A stretch of DNA of 64,000 nucleotides from Streptomyces sp. 1222.5 (GCF_900105245.1 NZ_FNSZ01000001.1:4030001-4094000); one strand, 5' to 3'. Positions 15,296 through 24,228 are shown, counted from the first letter of the stretch. Translations and numbers: made by a program. The notes: generated by a model from the letters alone, not told the origin.

Positions 15296-17692
15296 ATGAC
15301 CCACATAGACGCGGGCGCGGAGCTGGACCCCGTGCACCCGGTGGCCCTGCCCGAGAGCCGGCCGGAGGGGCTGACCGCGTCGGAGGTGGCTCAGCGGCGC
15401 TCACGGGGGCAGGTCAACGACGTACCGGTGCGCAGCAGCCGGTCACTGGGCGAGATCGTCCGCGCCAACGTCTTCACCCGGTTCAACGCGATCATCGGCG
15501 TGCTCTGGCTGATCACGCTGTTCGTCGCGCCGATCCAGGACAGCCTCTTCGGCTTCGTGATCATCGCCAACACCGGCATCGGCATCGTCCAGGAGTGGCG
15601 CGCCAAGCAGACCCTCGACTCCCTGGCCGTGATCGGGGAGGCCCGGCCGACGGTACGGCGGGACGGGGTCGCCACCGAGATCCCCACCGACGAGATCGTG
15701 CTCGACGACCTCATCGAGATCGGCCCCGGGGACAAGGTCGTCGTCGACGGGGTGTGCGCGGAGGCCGACGGGCTGGAGATCGACGAGTCGCTGCTCACCG
15801 GCGAGGCCGACCCCGTCGTCAAACGTCCCGGCGACCCGGTCATGTCCGGCAGTTTCGTGGTCGCGGGCGGCGGCGCCTTCACGGCCACCAAGGTCGGCCG
15901 CGAGGCCTACGCGGCCCAGCTGGCCGAGGAGGCCTCCCGGTTCACCCTCGTCCACTCCGAGCTGCGCACCGGCATCTCCACGATCCTCAAGTACGTCACC
16001 TGGATGATGGTCCCGGCCGCGATCGGCCTGGTTCTCACGCAGCTCGTGGTCAAGGACAACGAGCTGAAGGACGCCGTCGCCCGCACCATCGGCGGGATCG
16101 TGCCGATGGTCCCCGAGGGGCTGGTGCTCCTCACCTCCGTCGCCTTCGCCATCGGCGTCATCCGGCTGGGCCGCAAACAGTGCCTGGTGCAGGAGCTGCC
16201 GGCGATCGAGGGGCTCGCCCGGATCGACACCGTCTGCCTGGACAAGACCGGCACGCTCACCGAGGGCGGCATGGACGTCACCGGCCTCAGGCCGCTGGAC
16301 GGGGCCGACGAGACGTACGTACGGCGGGTGCTGGGCGCCCTGGGCGAGTCCGACCCCCGGCCCAACGCCTCCCTCCAGGCGATCATCGACGCCTACCCGG
16401 ACAGCGAGGACTGGCGGTGCGTGGAGTCGCTGCCCTTCTCCTCCGCCCGCAAGTACAGCGGGGCCGCGTTCAGCGAGGGCGACGGGGAGACCAGCACCTG
16501 GCTGCTGGGCGCCCCCGACGTCCTCCTCGCCCCCGAGGACCCGGCCCTGTCCGAGACCGAGCGCCTCAACGAGCAGGGGCTGCGGGTCCTGCTGCTGGCC
16601 CGCGCGCGCCGCGACCTGGACGATCCCGAGCCGTCCCGGGGCGCCCGCCCCACCGCCCTCGTCGTCCTGGAGCAGCGGCTGCGGCCCGACGCCTCGACGA
16701 CCCTGCGCTACTTCGCGGACCAGAGCGTCCGGGCGAAGGTGATCTCCGGGGACAACGCGGTGTCGGTGGGCGCGGTCGCCGCCAAGCTGGGTCTGGACGG
16801 TACGGCGGTGGACGCGCGGCGGATGCCCGACGACCGGGCCGGGATGGCGAAGGCGCTGGACGCGGGCACCGTGTTCGGGCGGGTCACCCCGCAGCAGAAG
16901 CGGGACATGGTCGGCGCGCTCCAGTCGAACGGGCACACCGTCGCGATGACCGGCGACGGGGTGAACGACGTGCTCGCGCTCAAGGACGCCGACATCGGGG
17001 TGGCCATGGGCTCGGGTTCGGAGGCGACCCGCGCGGTGGCGCAGATCGTCCTGCTGGACAACAGCTTCGCGAGCCTGCCGTCGGTGGTGGGCGAGGGCCG
17101 CCGGGTGATCGGCAACATCACGCGCGTGGCGACCCTGTTCCTGGTGAAGACCGTCTACTCGGTGCTGCTGGCGCTGCTGGTGGTGTGCTGGCAGGTGGAG
17201 TACCCGTTCCTGCCCCGGCACCTGACCCTGCTGTCCACCCTGACCATCGGCGTCCCGGCGTTCTTCCTGGCCCTCGCCCCCAACAAGGAGCGGGCCAGAC
17301 CCCACTTCGTGCGCCGGGTGATGCGGTACGCGATCCCCGGCGGGGTGGTGGCCGGGGCGGCGACCTTCCTGACGTACCTGCTCGCCCGCCACCACTACAA
17401 CGGGCCGGGCGCCCTGGAGGCGGAGACCAGCGCGGCCACCCTGACCCTGTTCCTGGTCTCCATGTGGGTCCTGGCGATCATCGCCCGCCCCTACACCTGG
17501 TGGCGGGTGGTCCTGGTGGCCGCGATGGGCGCCGCGTTCCTGCTCGTCCTCGCCGTGCCGGCCCTGCAGAGCTTCTTCGCGCTCGACCTGATCGGTGTGC
17601 GGATGCCGTGGACCGCGGTGGGGGTGGCGGTGGTGGCGGCCGCCGCCCTGGAGTTCCTCTGGAAGTGGATCGACCGCCGGGCGCTGTGCTGA
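15296..17692 (+). CDS. ctpE: CtpE-like P-type cation ATPase
   Basis: 798 residues, the length of mycobacterial CtpE, a calcium-uptake P-type ATPase needed for envelope integrity. Actuator motif LLTGEADPV, phosphorylation site DKTGTLT with Asp316, hinge TGDGVNDVLALKDADIGVAM and nucleotide-domain residues are intact. The ion-pathway helix reads IVPMVPEGLVLLTS, the PEG variant that marks this branch and differs from the CPC of copper pumps. About ten membrane spans, four of them after the catalytic core. ATG 15296 begins MTHIDAGAEL; no strong ribosome site. Calcium is the best guess; magnesium or another divalent cation is possible. Confidence 0.9.
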   Translation: MTHIDAGAELDPVHPVALPESRPEGLTASEVAQRRSRGQVNDVPVRSSRSLGEIVRANVFTRFNAIIGVLWLITLFVAPIQDSLFGFVIIANTGIGIVQEWRAKQTLDSLAVIGEARPTVRRDGVATEIPTDEIVLDDLIEIGPGDKVVVDGVCAEADGLEIDESLLTGEADPVVKRPGDPVMSGSFVVAGGGAFTATKVGREAYAAQLAEEASRFTLVHSELRTGISTILKYVTWMMVPAAIGLVLTQLVVKDNELKDAVARTIGGIVPMVPEGLVLLTSVAFAIGVIRLGRKQCLVQELPAIEGLARIDTVCLDKTGTLTEGGMDVTGLRPLDGADETYVRRVLGALGESDPRPNASLQAIIDAYPDSEDWRCVESLPFSSARKYSGAAFSEGDGETSTWLLGAPDVLLAPEDPALSETERLNEQGLRVLLLARARRDLDDPEPSRGARPTALVVLEQRLRPDASTTLRYFADQSVRAKVISGDNAVSVGAVAAKLGLDGTAVDARRMPDDRAGMAKALDAGTVFGRVTPQQKRDMVGALQSNGHTVAMTGDGVNDVLALKDADIGVAMGSGSEATRAVAQIVLLDNSFASLPSVVGEGRRVIGNITRVATLFLVKTVYSVLLALLVVCWQVEYPFLPRHLTLLSTLTIGVPAFFLALAPNKERARPHFVRRVMRYAIPGGVVAGAATFLTYLLARHHYNGPGALEAETSAATLTLFLVSMWVLAIIARPYTWWRVVLVAAMGAAFLLVLAVPALQSFFALDLIGVRMPWTAVGVAVVAAAALEFLWKWIDRRALC

Positions 17693-17745
17693 GCTTCGCC
17701 GTCGAGATCCGGGGCGGCTCGGGCCACGGGAAGCTGCGGGACGGC

Positions 17746-17779
17746 TGTGGCCGGTCACGCAGTTCCCCGCGGCCCGGGG
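17746..17779. repeat. dispersed repeat, degenerate copy A
   Basis: TGTGGCCGGTCACGCAGTTC followed by CCCGCGGCCCGGGG: a diverged copy of the short repeat found intact at 29338-29373 and 29442-29474. It overlaps the end of the decayed secreted gene. Confidence 0.6.
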
Positions 17780-18033
17780 AGTCGGCGTTGCCGCCGGTCG
17801 GCTACTGCACGTCGACGCAGGGCGCCCTTGATGCCCGAGTTGTCCGTGGCCGTCACGCTGACCTTGACGGTCACCGCGTTGGACGTGCCGATGGACACCT
17901 TGTTGTCGCCGTCCACGACGACCTTGGTGATCTTGGTGTCACCGTAGCCGCCGTCGGCCTGGGCGGCCGGTACAGCCAGGGCGGACAGGGCCAGAGCGCC
18001 GCCGACGACGGCGACAGAGGCTCGGATGCGCAG
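17755..18033 (-). pseudogene. truncated secreted-protein gene with a CTG in place of its start
   Basis: A frame of 92 codons begins LRIRASVAVVGGALALSALA: a good Sec signal peptide ending at VPAAQA, then DGGYGDTKITKVVVDGDNKV and a beta-rich stretch to TDNSGIKGA. The first codon is CTG at 18033, exactly where ATG is expected eight bases behind AGGGG. After KGA the sequence turns into Arg/Pro-rich codons and enters a dispersed repeat, stopping at TGA 17755; a one-base shift would instead end at CVDVQ and TAG. It looks like the 5' half of a longer secreted gene that lost its start codon and C-terminal part. Use of CTG as a weak start is not excluded. Confidence 0.55.
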
Positions 18034-18035
18034 GT

Positions 18036-18105
18036 GTTCCCCTGCGTGCGTAGTGAGCGGGGAGCCGACCGACTCCCTGTGAGGAGACCGCGCACGCAGG
18101 GGAAC
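18036..18105. repeat. 70-base palindromic element with 15-base arms
   Basis: Perfect inverted repeat: GTTCCCCTGCGTGCG (18036-18050) and CGCACGCAGGGGAAC (18091-18105). The 40-base interior carries its own GGGAG/CTCCC hairpin (18060-18064, 18073-18077). The left arm is the ribosome-site region of the decayed secreted gene, so the right arm is an inverted copy of that leader pointing the other way. Suggests a local inversion or fold-back duplication rather than an ordinary terminator. Confidence 0.75.
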
Positions 18106-18155
18106 GGTTGTACGGAAGTTGAAGATTCAGTGGAGGAGTTCGGGAGATCCGGTCC

Positions 18156-21100
18156 TCAGTCGAACCACCGGTCCCGGGCCAGTTCCTCCGTGCGGGAGGG
18201 GTCCTCCAGCAATGCGGCGACCTCGAAGCGGCGGGGCCACTGGCCCGCCGCCCAGGCCAGGCCCGCGGCGACGCCCTCCAGCGTGGCCGCGTGCAGCACC
18301 CCGTCGTCGGTCAGCCGCCAGTCGATCTCGACGCCGTCCACGACCAGTTCCTCGTGCTCGACGTACGTCCTGGGGGTACGCGGGCCGAGCAGCACCCGCA
18401 CCGGATCCGGTACGTCGTGCTCCGTGCCCTCGGACGTCACCTCGCCGGTGACGGACTCGCTCAGCCGCCGCACCTGGAACAGCTCCGCCAGCTCGGCGGC
18501 CCGCGCCGGGCGAACCGGCAGCAGCGGCACCCCGGCGGTGAAGGGCAGCAGATCGGGCGAGTCGACCACGACCGCGTCGGCCGCGTCCACGACCTCCACC
18601 CGTCCGTCCACCACGGCCCGCAGCTCGTCCGGCAGCGTCACCTGGTCGGGGTCCAGCTCGGCCAGGGCGCCGTAGAGACCGTGCAGTTGGGCGGAGCCGA
18701 CCGGCCGGTCCGGATCGGCGAGCCGGTCCAGCAGCTCGGCGGCGCCGCCGGGCTCGTCCAGCAGCGAGCTCACGGAGGTCCGCACGCCGAGCGCCCGCAG
18801 CACCTGCTCGTCCTCGAACCCGGTGGCGTCGGCCTCGTCGTACAGCCCGCGCAGCAGCGGGTCCCCGCCGGCGGCGAGCAGACCGGCCGGGCGCCGGCCG
18901 TCCAGCACCGGGTGCCCGCGCAGCCACCACGCGGTGTACGGCCGCACGGTGTCGTGGGTGCCGTCGTGCAGCAGGATGCGCACCGGCTGGGTGAGGGCGT
19001 CGCGCAGCGGCGGCCGGGCGAGCAGCGACAGGGCCTCGGGCCAGTGGTCGTCGTCCACCAGGTCCAGGTCGCGGACCGCGACGAGTTCCGTGGCGACCGG
19101 GGGCACCGGGCTCTCCGGGAACCGGTCGAGGACGTCCTCGGACCACACGTCAACGGCGTCCAGCAGGCCCGCGTCGTCCGGCTCGGCGAAGTCGCCCTCT
19201 CGGGGCTCCAGTTCGTCCGGGTCGAGGACGACGTCGGTGGCCCGCACGAGGGCGAAGTCGGCGAGCACCCCGCACGCGGTCAGCGGCTGCTCGCCCCACT
19301 TCTCGGCCAGTTCGGCGTCCACCGCGGCCAGTTCGCCCTCGCGGATCACGCGGGCGAAGGGGCTGCCGGGGTAGACCAGTTCGCCGGCGGGGGCGAGTTC
19401 GCCGTCCTCGTCGGGCAGGGCCAGGGCGCCCAGCCAGGGCTCCTCACCGGGTTCGAGGGCCGCGTCCCGCACCAGCCCTAGGACGGTGTCGGCCAGCTCC
19501 TCGGCGTCCGGCGCGTCCTCCTCCCAGGCGATGCCGCCCTCGTCGTCCAGGGAGGCGGCGACGGCGGCCCGGACCTGCGGGGTGGTCAGCACCGCGCGCG
19601 GCGTCGCGGGCAACGCGCCCAGCTTCTCCAGCAGCGGGTGCGCGGCGTCCGGGTGGGCGACCTTCAGCCCGAGCCGCCCGAGGACGTCCGGGTCGATGCG
19701 GGCGCCGTCCGGGGTGGGCAGCAGCACCTGCCGGGGCCCGATCGTGGTGCGGCCGTCGGCGAGGGGCACCGGAAGCCCGGACAGCCGGTCGGGATCGACC
19801 CCGGCGAGGCTGTCGTAGAGGCGCCACCACCAGTCGGGGTCCTTCTCCAGACCGGCGAGCCGGTCGACGGCGTCCGCGAGCGGCAGCCGGGCGACACCGA
19901 GGGTGCGCAGCTCCACCCGCCGCTCCAGCCCGGCGGGCAGCAGCGTGGGCAGTACCTCGGCGAGCACCCGTACGGTGGCCGCGCCGGCGCCCTCCACGAC
20001 CTCGGCGTCCCTCGGCCGCAGCGCCTCCGGCAACTCCTCCTCGTCCCTGGCCTCGATGGCGGGCGGCAGGAAGGCGGTGCGCGGCAGCCGCTCCAGGACC
20101 GCCTGCCGCAGCGCTCCGTCCAGCTCGCCCTTGCCGAGCGGTCCGGGCACCAGGTCGATGGCGCCGTCCGTCACCGGCCTCCAGCCGGCCAGCAGTTCGG
20201 CGTAGGCGTCGGCCGCGCGCTGCACCAGGAAGTCGGTGAGCGGGCCGGGCGCCGCGTGCCGGCGGGTGGTGTCGAGGGGGAAGGACGCGATGAGCAGGGC
20301 GGGGACGCCGAGGGGCTCGTCGCTGGGCGTGGGCGCGTGCACCACGGGGGTGGTACGCGGCCGCACCGGCCGCCCGGCCTCGTCCTCCGGTACGGCCCAG
20401 GTCACCGACCAGTGCGGACGCAGGCGTTCCTCCACCGGCCGGTCGGCGAGCAGGTCCGGGGTGAGCGGGCCGTGCGCGAGGGCGGTACGCCACCGGGTGG
20501 TCCCGTCCCGTGAGTCCGCCACGACGGTGACGGCGCCCTCGGTGTGCCGCCGGAGGGTGCGCGGCGCCGTGTCGCCGACCTCGACGACGACCTCCGTCAG
20601 GCCGGGCAGGGCGAGGAGCAGGGCGTCGTCGACGGTGTCGAGCAGCCGCTCGGCGAGGTCGGCGGCGGCCGTGTCCCGCAGGGGCAGGATGACGGCGGTG
20701 TCGTACGGCTCCGGAGCCGACCCCTCGGCCGGGAAGGGCAGCCGCAGCAGCGGGACATGGCCGTCCCGGCGGCGGATCTCGTCACCGAGGCCGGGGCTGT
20801 GCCGGGCGGTTCCGGCGGCCAGCTCCCGCCCCTCGGCCAGGGACCAGCGGACCCCGCCGTGACGGCCGACGATCGCGGGTTCGTCGGTGACGGAGAGTAC
20901 GGCGGCGAAACCGACACCGAACCGGCCGACGGCGCCCTGCGTGGTCTCCGCGTCCCGTTTGGCGGAGGCGCGCAGCGTGGACAGCGACTCGACACCGGTC
21001 GCGTCCAGCGGGGCACCGGTGTTAGCGGCGACCAGCACGCCGTCGCGGAGGGTGAGCCGCAACCGTCCTGGCACCTTCGCCCGCGCGGCGGCGTCGGCCG

Positions 21101-21287
21101 CGTTCTGGGCCAGCTCCACCACGAGGCGGTCCCGGTAGCCGCCGAGGACCAGGTCCTCCTCGGCGTTGGCGTCCTCACGGAACCGTGCGGGGCTCGTGAC
21201 CCAGGCGTCGAGGACACCGCGGCGCAGACGGGCGGTGCCGAAGGGGTCGGCGCCCTCGGCCGCCGGCCGCACGAACTTGCTGCTCAC
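18156..21287 (-). CDS. sacsin/Hsp90-type N-terminal ATPase protein
   Basis: 1043 residues. The first 250 form a GHKL ATPase: helix ELAQNAADA with Glu58 and Asn62 (Mg/ATP), a G1-like loop AANTGAPLD in which Asn replaces the usual Asp, and the G2 lid GRFGVGFAAV at 121-130. The rest is Asp/Glu/Leu/Pro-rich with no known enzymatic motif, as in actinobacterial proteins annotated as sacsin N-terminal ATPase-like. A chaperone or scaffold role is only inferred. GTG 21287 was chosen because GAGGAG lies seven bases upstream; an ATG at 21302 overlaps that site. Monocistronic on the minus strand, behind the DUF397/XRE pair. Cytoplasmic. Confidence 0.85.
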   Translation of the reverse strand: MSSKFVRPAAEGADPFGTARLRRGVLDAWVTSPARFREDANAEEDLVLGGYRDRLVVELAQNAADAAARAKVPGRLRLTLRDGVLVAANTGAPLDATGVESLSTLRASAKRDAETTQGAVGRFGVGFAAVLSVTDEPAIVGRHGGVRWSLAEGRELAAGTARHSPGLGDEIRRRDGHVPLLRLPFPAEGSAPEPYDTAVILPLRDTAAADLAERLLDTVDDALLLALPGLTEVVVEVGDTAPRTLRRHTEGAVTVVADSRDGTTRWRTALAHGPLTPDLLADRPVEERLRPHWSVTWAVPEDEAGRPVRPRTTPVVHAPTPSDEPLGVPALLIASFPLDTTRRHAAPGPLTDFLVQRAADAYAELLAGWRPVTDGAIDLVPGPLGKGELDGALRQAVLERLPRTAFLPPAIEARDEEELPEALRPRDAEVVEGAGAATVRVLAEVLPTLLPAGLERRVELRTLGVARLPLADAVDRLAGLEKDPDWWWRLYDSLAGVDPDRLSGLPVPLADGRTTIGPRQVLLPTPDGARIDPDVLGRLGLKVAHPDAAHPLLEKLGALPATPRAVLTTPQVRAAVAASLDDEGGIAWEEDAPDAEELADTVLGLVRDAALEPGEEPWLGALALPDEDGELAPAGELVYPGSPFARVIREGELAAVDAELAEKWGEQPLTACGVLADFALVRATDVVLDPDELEPREGDFAEPDDAGLLDAVDVWSEDVLDRFPESPVPPVATELVAVRDLDLVDDDHWPEALSLLARPPLRDALTQPVRILLHDGTHDTVRPYTAWWLRGHPVLDGRRPAGLLAAGGDPLLRGLYDEADATGFEDEQVLRALGVRTSVSSLLDEPGGAAELLDRLADPDRPVGSAQLHGLYGALAELDPDQVTLPDELRAVVDGRVEVVDAADAVVVDSPDLLPFTAGVPLLPVRPARAAELAELFQVRRLSESVTGEVTSEGTEHDVPDPVRVLLGPRTPRTYVEHEELVVDGVEIDWRLTDDGVLHAATLEGVAAGLAWAAGQWPRRFEVAALLEDPSRTEELARDRWFD

Positions 21288-21350
21288 GTTCACTCTCCTC
21301 ATCGACGTGAGGAGAAGGTACCGCCCGACCGGGGAGGAGACCGACGGGCG

Positions 21351-21542
21351 TCAACCGCGGGAGGCGTGACCGAGGAAGGCGGTCCAGGCGTCCGGGGCGA
21401 CGCCGAGGCGGGGGCCGTCGGTCTGCTTGGAGTCGCGGACGTGGACGGTGGCGGGGGCGGCGGCCTCCCAGTCCAGGGCCACTTCCACGCAGGAGTCGCC
21501 CTCGGGGCCGTCGCTGTAGCTGCTCTTGAACCAGCGGATCAT
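21351..21542 (-). CDS. DUF397 protein, partner of the XRE regulator
   Basis: 63 residues with the DUF397 hallmarks: RWFKSSYSDGPEGDSCVEVA at the N terminus, VHVRDSK in the middle and an AWTAFLGHA end. Such proteins are encoded next to WhiJ-like XRE regulators in Streptomyces and modulate them in development. Its ATG overlaps the regulator's stop as ATGA, so the two are translationally coupled and probably interact. Confidence 0.93.
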   Translation of the reverse strand: MIRWFKSSYSDGPEGDSCVEVALDWEAAAPATVHVRDSKQTDGPRLGVAPDAWTAFLGHASRG

Positions 21543-22384
21543 GTCTCTCCCAGCAGGTGCTCGATGAAGGCCAGCGACTCCTTGGGGGAGAGCGCCTGCG
21601 CCCGGATGGTGCTGAACCGAAGCTCAAGGATGCGGAGCTGTTTCGGATCGGAGATCGGGCGGCCGTTGTACGCCCCGTCCGAGCGTCCCACCACCGTTCC
21701 GTCGCCGAACTTCAACACCTCGATCTTGCCGCTCAGTCCGGGATGGGCGCCCGAGTCGGTCGGCATCACCTGCACGGTGACATTGCGCAGTTGCGCGACA
21801 CCAAGCAGGTGTTCGAGTTGCTGACGCCACACCATTGTGCCTCCGACCTGTCGGCGTAGCGTCACCTCTTCCTGCACGAAGCTGAGCGCCGGAGCCGGAC
21901 TTCGCTCGAAGATGGCCTTGCGCGCCATGCGTGCGGCCACCAGCCGCTCCAACTCGGCTTCCGTGTAAGCGGACTGCGACACCTCGAAGAGGGCTCGCGC
22001 ATGCTCGGGCGTCTGCAGCAGGCCGTGGACGCTGAGGCCGACGTACGCGCCGTACTCGACGGCTCTGGCCTCCAGCTCGGCCAGTTCCCGGACCTTCTTC
22101 GGATAGCGGACCTTCTCCACGTCCTCCTTCATCGCGGCCAGCAGCCCGCCCGCTTGAAGCACCCTGTCCGCCTTGTCCAGGTACTCGGGCCGCGGGATCC
22201 GCTTGCCGGACTCCACCTTGTAGACCATGTCCTCGCCGTAGCCGACGGCCCTGCCGAAGTCGGCCGCACGCATCCCGGACGCCTCACGGCGCAGCCTCAG
22301 CTGGCGCCCCACCGTGGCGACGACGGCCACACCCCAGTCGTCGTCCGGGTCGACCTCCCAGCCCGGCTCCTCTTCCCCGTCCAC
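21539..22384 (-). CDS. XRE-family regulator with DUF5753 (WhiJ-like)
   Basis: 281 residues from GTG 22384, with AGGGGG six bases upstream. N-terminal HTH_31-type helix-turn-helix: VGRQLRLRREASGMRAADFG, then VGYGEDMVYKVESGKRIPRP; the remaining 180 residues are DUF5753 (EYGAYVGLSVHGLLQTPEHA, VQEEVTLRRQVG, VQVMPTDSGAHPGLSG). This is the WhiJ/AbaA-locus type of developmental or antibiotic regulator, coupled to a DUF397 gene and divergent from an RsbW-like ATPase gene. Four CCGGACA-type direct repeats lie just upstream and may be its own binding sites. Confidence 0.92.
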   Translation of the reverse strand: MDGEEEPGWEVDPDDDWGVAVVATVGRQLRLRREASGMRAADFGRAVGYGEDMVYKVESGKRIPRPEYLDKADRVLQAGGLLAAMKEDVEKVRYPKKVRELAELEARAVEYGAYVGLSVHGLLQTPEHARALFEVSQSAYTEAELERLVAARMARKAIFERSPAPALSFVQEEVTLRRQVGGTMVWRQQLEHLLGVAQLRNVTVQVMPTDSGAHPGLSGKIEVLKFGDGTVVGRSDGAYNGRPISDPKQLRILELRFSTIRAQALSPKESLAFIEHLLGET

Positions 22385-22397
22385 ACCGCACCCCCTG

Positions 22398-22433
22398 CCG
22401 ACAGCCCGGACACGGCCGGACAGGCCCCGGACA
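22398..22433. promoter_or_regulatory. direct repeats upstream of the XRE gene
   Basis: CCGACA at 22398 and CCGGACA at 22406, 22416 and 22427 are spaced 8 to 11 bases, near one helical turn, starting 14 bases upstream of the regulator's GTG. Helically phased repeats are a plausible autoregulatory operator; chance in GC-rich DNA is the alternative. Confidence 0.4.
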
Positions 22434-22495
22434 GTCACCGTACGCAACCGTCATGTCACTGGTCACGGTAGGCAGCCGCGGCCACGCTGAGCGAT

Positions 22496-22943
22496 GTGAA
22501 TCAGGAAATCTCCACCCGCGTACCGAACTTCACGGTGCGGCTGTCCCCCACGCCCCTCGGCGCGCGTCTCGCCCGGCTGCTGGCCACGGAGCGACTGCGG
22601 ACCTGGGGGCTGCCGCCTGACCCGGCGGCACTCGTCGTGGCCGAGCTCGCCGCCAACGCGGTCGTGCACGGCCGGGTCACGGGCCGGGACTTCCGCCTGA
22701 CGCTCTATGCCGTCGCCGGCACCCTCCGTATCGAGGTGACCGACACCCGCGGCGACCGGCTCCCCCCGCCCGGCGCTCCCCGCGCCGGACGCCGAGGGCG
22801 GCCGGGGTCTGCTGCTCGTGGAGGCGCTCGCCGACCGCTGGGGCACCGCGCCGGGGCCGCCGCCGCGCAAGACGGTGTGGGCGGAGGTGAGCTGCGCACC
22901 GGTGCCCCGGGGACCCGGGCCCCGGGGCGACGCCCCTCGGTGA
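22496..22943 (+). pseudogene. RsbW-type anti-sigma ATPase, frameshifted in a C6 run
   Basis: The start (MNQEISTRVPNFTVRLSPTP) and the N box AELAANAVVHG of a HATPase_c_2 serine kinase are intact through RIEVTDTRGDRLPP. Behind the run of six C at 22762-22767 the first frame decays into Arg/Gly/Ala-rich sequence ending at 22957, while the +1 frame gives the expected family ending DAEGGRGLLLVEALADRWG and KTVWAEVSCAP, to a TGA at 22941. One C fewer restores a normal protein of about 148 residues. Divergent from the XRE/DUF397 pair, the classical trio of the abaA/whiJ type loci. A slipped homopolymer in the read or a true phase-variable tract are both possible. Confidence 0.8.
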
Positions 22944-22957
22944 CGGGACGGGGCTAG

Positions 22958-23884
22958 CTAGGAGTGCCCGAGCTCCGCCGTCTCCTCGTCGCCGACCTCG
23001 GGGACGGAACCCGAGTCGCGCGCGGGGCGGAGGGGGAAGGGGTCGACCCTCGTCTCGTCGATGACCGGCGCGGCCGGCTGCGGCGGCTTGGGCATGACGG
23101 CCGCCTCGGAGTGGGCGCCGCAGCCGTAGGCCAGGGAGACCACCCGGCCGTCGGCCGGGGAGAACTCGTTCGCGCAGATACCGAAGGCCTGGCCCAGGGT
23201 GCCGCCGATCGGGGTGAGGAAGCCACAGCTCGCGCAGGTGGCCGGGGCCGCCTGCGCCATCGGAGTCTGCGCACCGAACGACTCGTCCCAGCGGTCCGCG
23301 GCGGTGTGCAGGCCGTAGCGGGAGAGGACCCGGGCGCGGCGCATGCCGAGTTCCTCGGCCACCGAGGCGATCGAGCCACGGGTGGGCGTCGTGGGCTGGA
23401 CGGCTGGGGTGCCGGACGTGACGTCGGCGTCCTCCGCCTCGGCCAGCTCCGCCATCTCCTCGGACACCGCCGCGTTCGGCTGCGGCTCGTCCTCGCCCGT
23501 GTAGCCCGGCTCCAGGCGCAGGTCGTCCTGGTCGGTGGGGAGCAGGTCGCCGGGGCCGAGGTCGCCGGGGCGCAGCCGCTCGCTCCACGGCACCCACTCG
23601 GGGGCGAGGAGCGCGTCGGGGCCGGGCAGCAGGACGACCTCGTCGAGCGTGACGATCTTCGCGCGGGAGGCGCGGGCGACCGTCACCGCCCAGCGCCAGC
23701 CCCGGTAGCCCATTTCCTTGCACTCGAAGAAGTGCGTGACAACGCGGTCACCCTCGGACACCAATCCGGAGTGCTCGCCGACCACGCCGGGTGCGGCGGC
23801 CTCCTCGGCGGCGGCGCGTGCGAGGTCGACGGCCTCGGCGCACAGGCGGTCGGGGGTGCGGCTTCGCGTGGTCGCTGCGCTCAC
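22958..23884 (-). CDS. DUF3027 protein
   Basis: 308 residues from GTG 23884 (MSAATTRSRTPDRLCAEAVD), with AGGAG upstream at rather long spacing. Conserved N-terminal block: HFFECKEMGYRGWRWAVTVA and IVTLDEVVLLPGPDALLAPE WVPW (given in two parts). The C-terminal block has a cysteine pair and more (CASCGFLTPIGG, FGICANEF, YGCGAHSE) that could bind zinc. An acidic low-complexity linker joins the two. Actinobacteria-specific, function unknown. Convergent with the ATPase remnant, 14 bases between the ends. Confidence 0.85.
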   Translation of the reverse strand: MSAATTRSRTPDRLCAEAVDLARAAAEEAAAPGVVGEHSGLVSEGDRVVTHFFECKEMGYRGWRWAVTVARASRAKIVTLDEVVLLPGPDALLAPEWVPWSERLRPGDLGPGDLLPTDQDDLRLEPGYTGEDEPQPNAAVSEEMAELAEAEDADVTSGTPAVQPTTPTRGSIASVAEELGMRRARVLSRYGLHTAADRWDESFGAQTPMAQAAPATCASCGFLTPIGGTLGQAFGICANEFSPADGRVVSLAYGCGAHSEAAVMPKPPQPAAPVIDETRVDPFPLRPARDSGSVPEVGDEETAELGHS

Positions 23885-24228
23885 AGGTATCGCTTCTCTC
23901 CTACGCCGTCTCGTCGAGTGCGGCTGCCTCCGGCGGGTTGGCCGACGGAGCGGACCTGGGGACCGCATCGACGTCTGCTTCCGCGCACTCGGGCGCACCT
24001 CTGCCACCCATTCTGCGTTATGGCTGAGATACGCACGCTACACCGAACGAGATTCGTTACCGCTACGCGGCAGGTTTTCGGAGCGATCGGCCGACGCCCC
24101 GGCCGACGCGCGCGGCCGCGCGGCGCCCGCTCCGGTCCGCCCTGCGGGCCCGGAACAGGCCGGATCATGGGCCCGGTTCGCCGCCACGCCTGACGTAACG
24201 GCACTATCCGCCGCATTCTCGGGGCACT
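23885..24228. other. 344-base intergenic region between divergent genes
   Basis: Lies between DUF3027 (minus) and an MFS gene (plus), so it must hold both promoters. I see no convincing coding frame. A weak inverted repeat CGAA/TTCG stands near 24036-24048, and an Arg/Gly-rich GC stretch follows to 24150. Nothing else that I can support. Confidence 0.6.

Noticed and set aside
14984..18675. Very long plus-strand open frames (over 1100 codons) across the CtpE-like gene
   Set aside because: Out-of-frame shadow of a real gene in GC-rich DNA: Arg/Gly/Pro-rich, no domain, and the in-frame CtpE reading has all P-type ATPase motifs.
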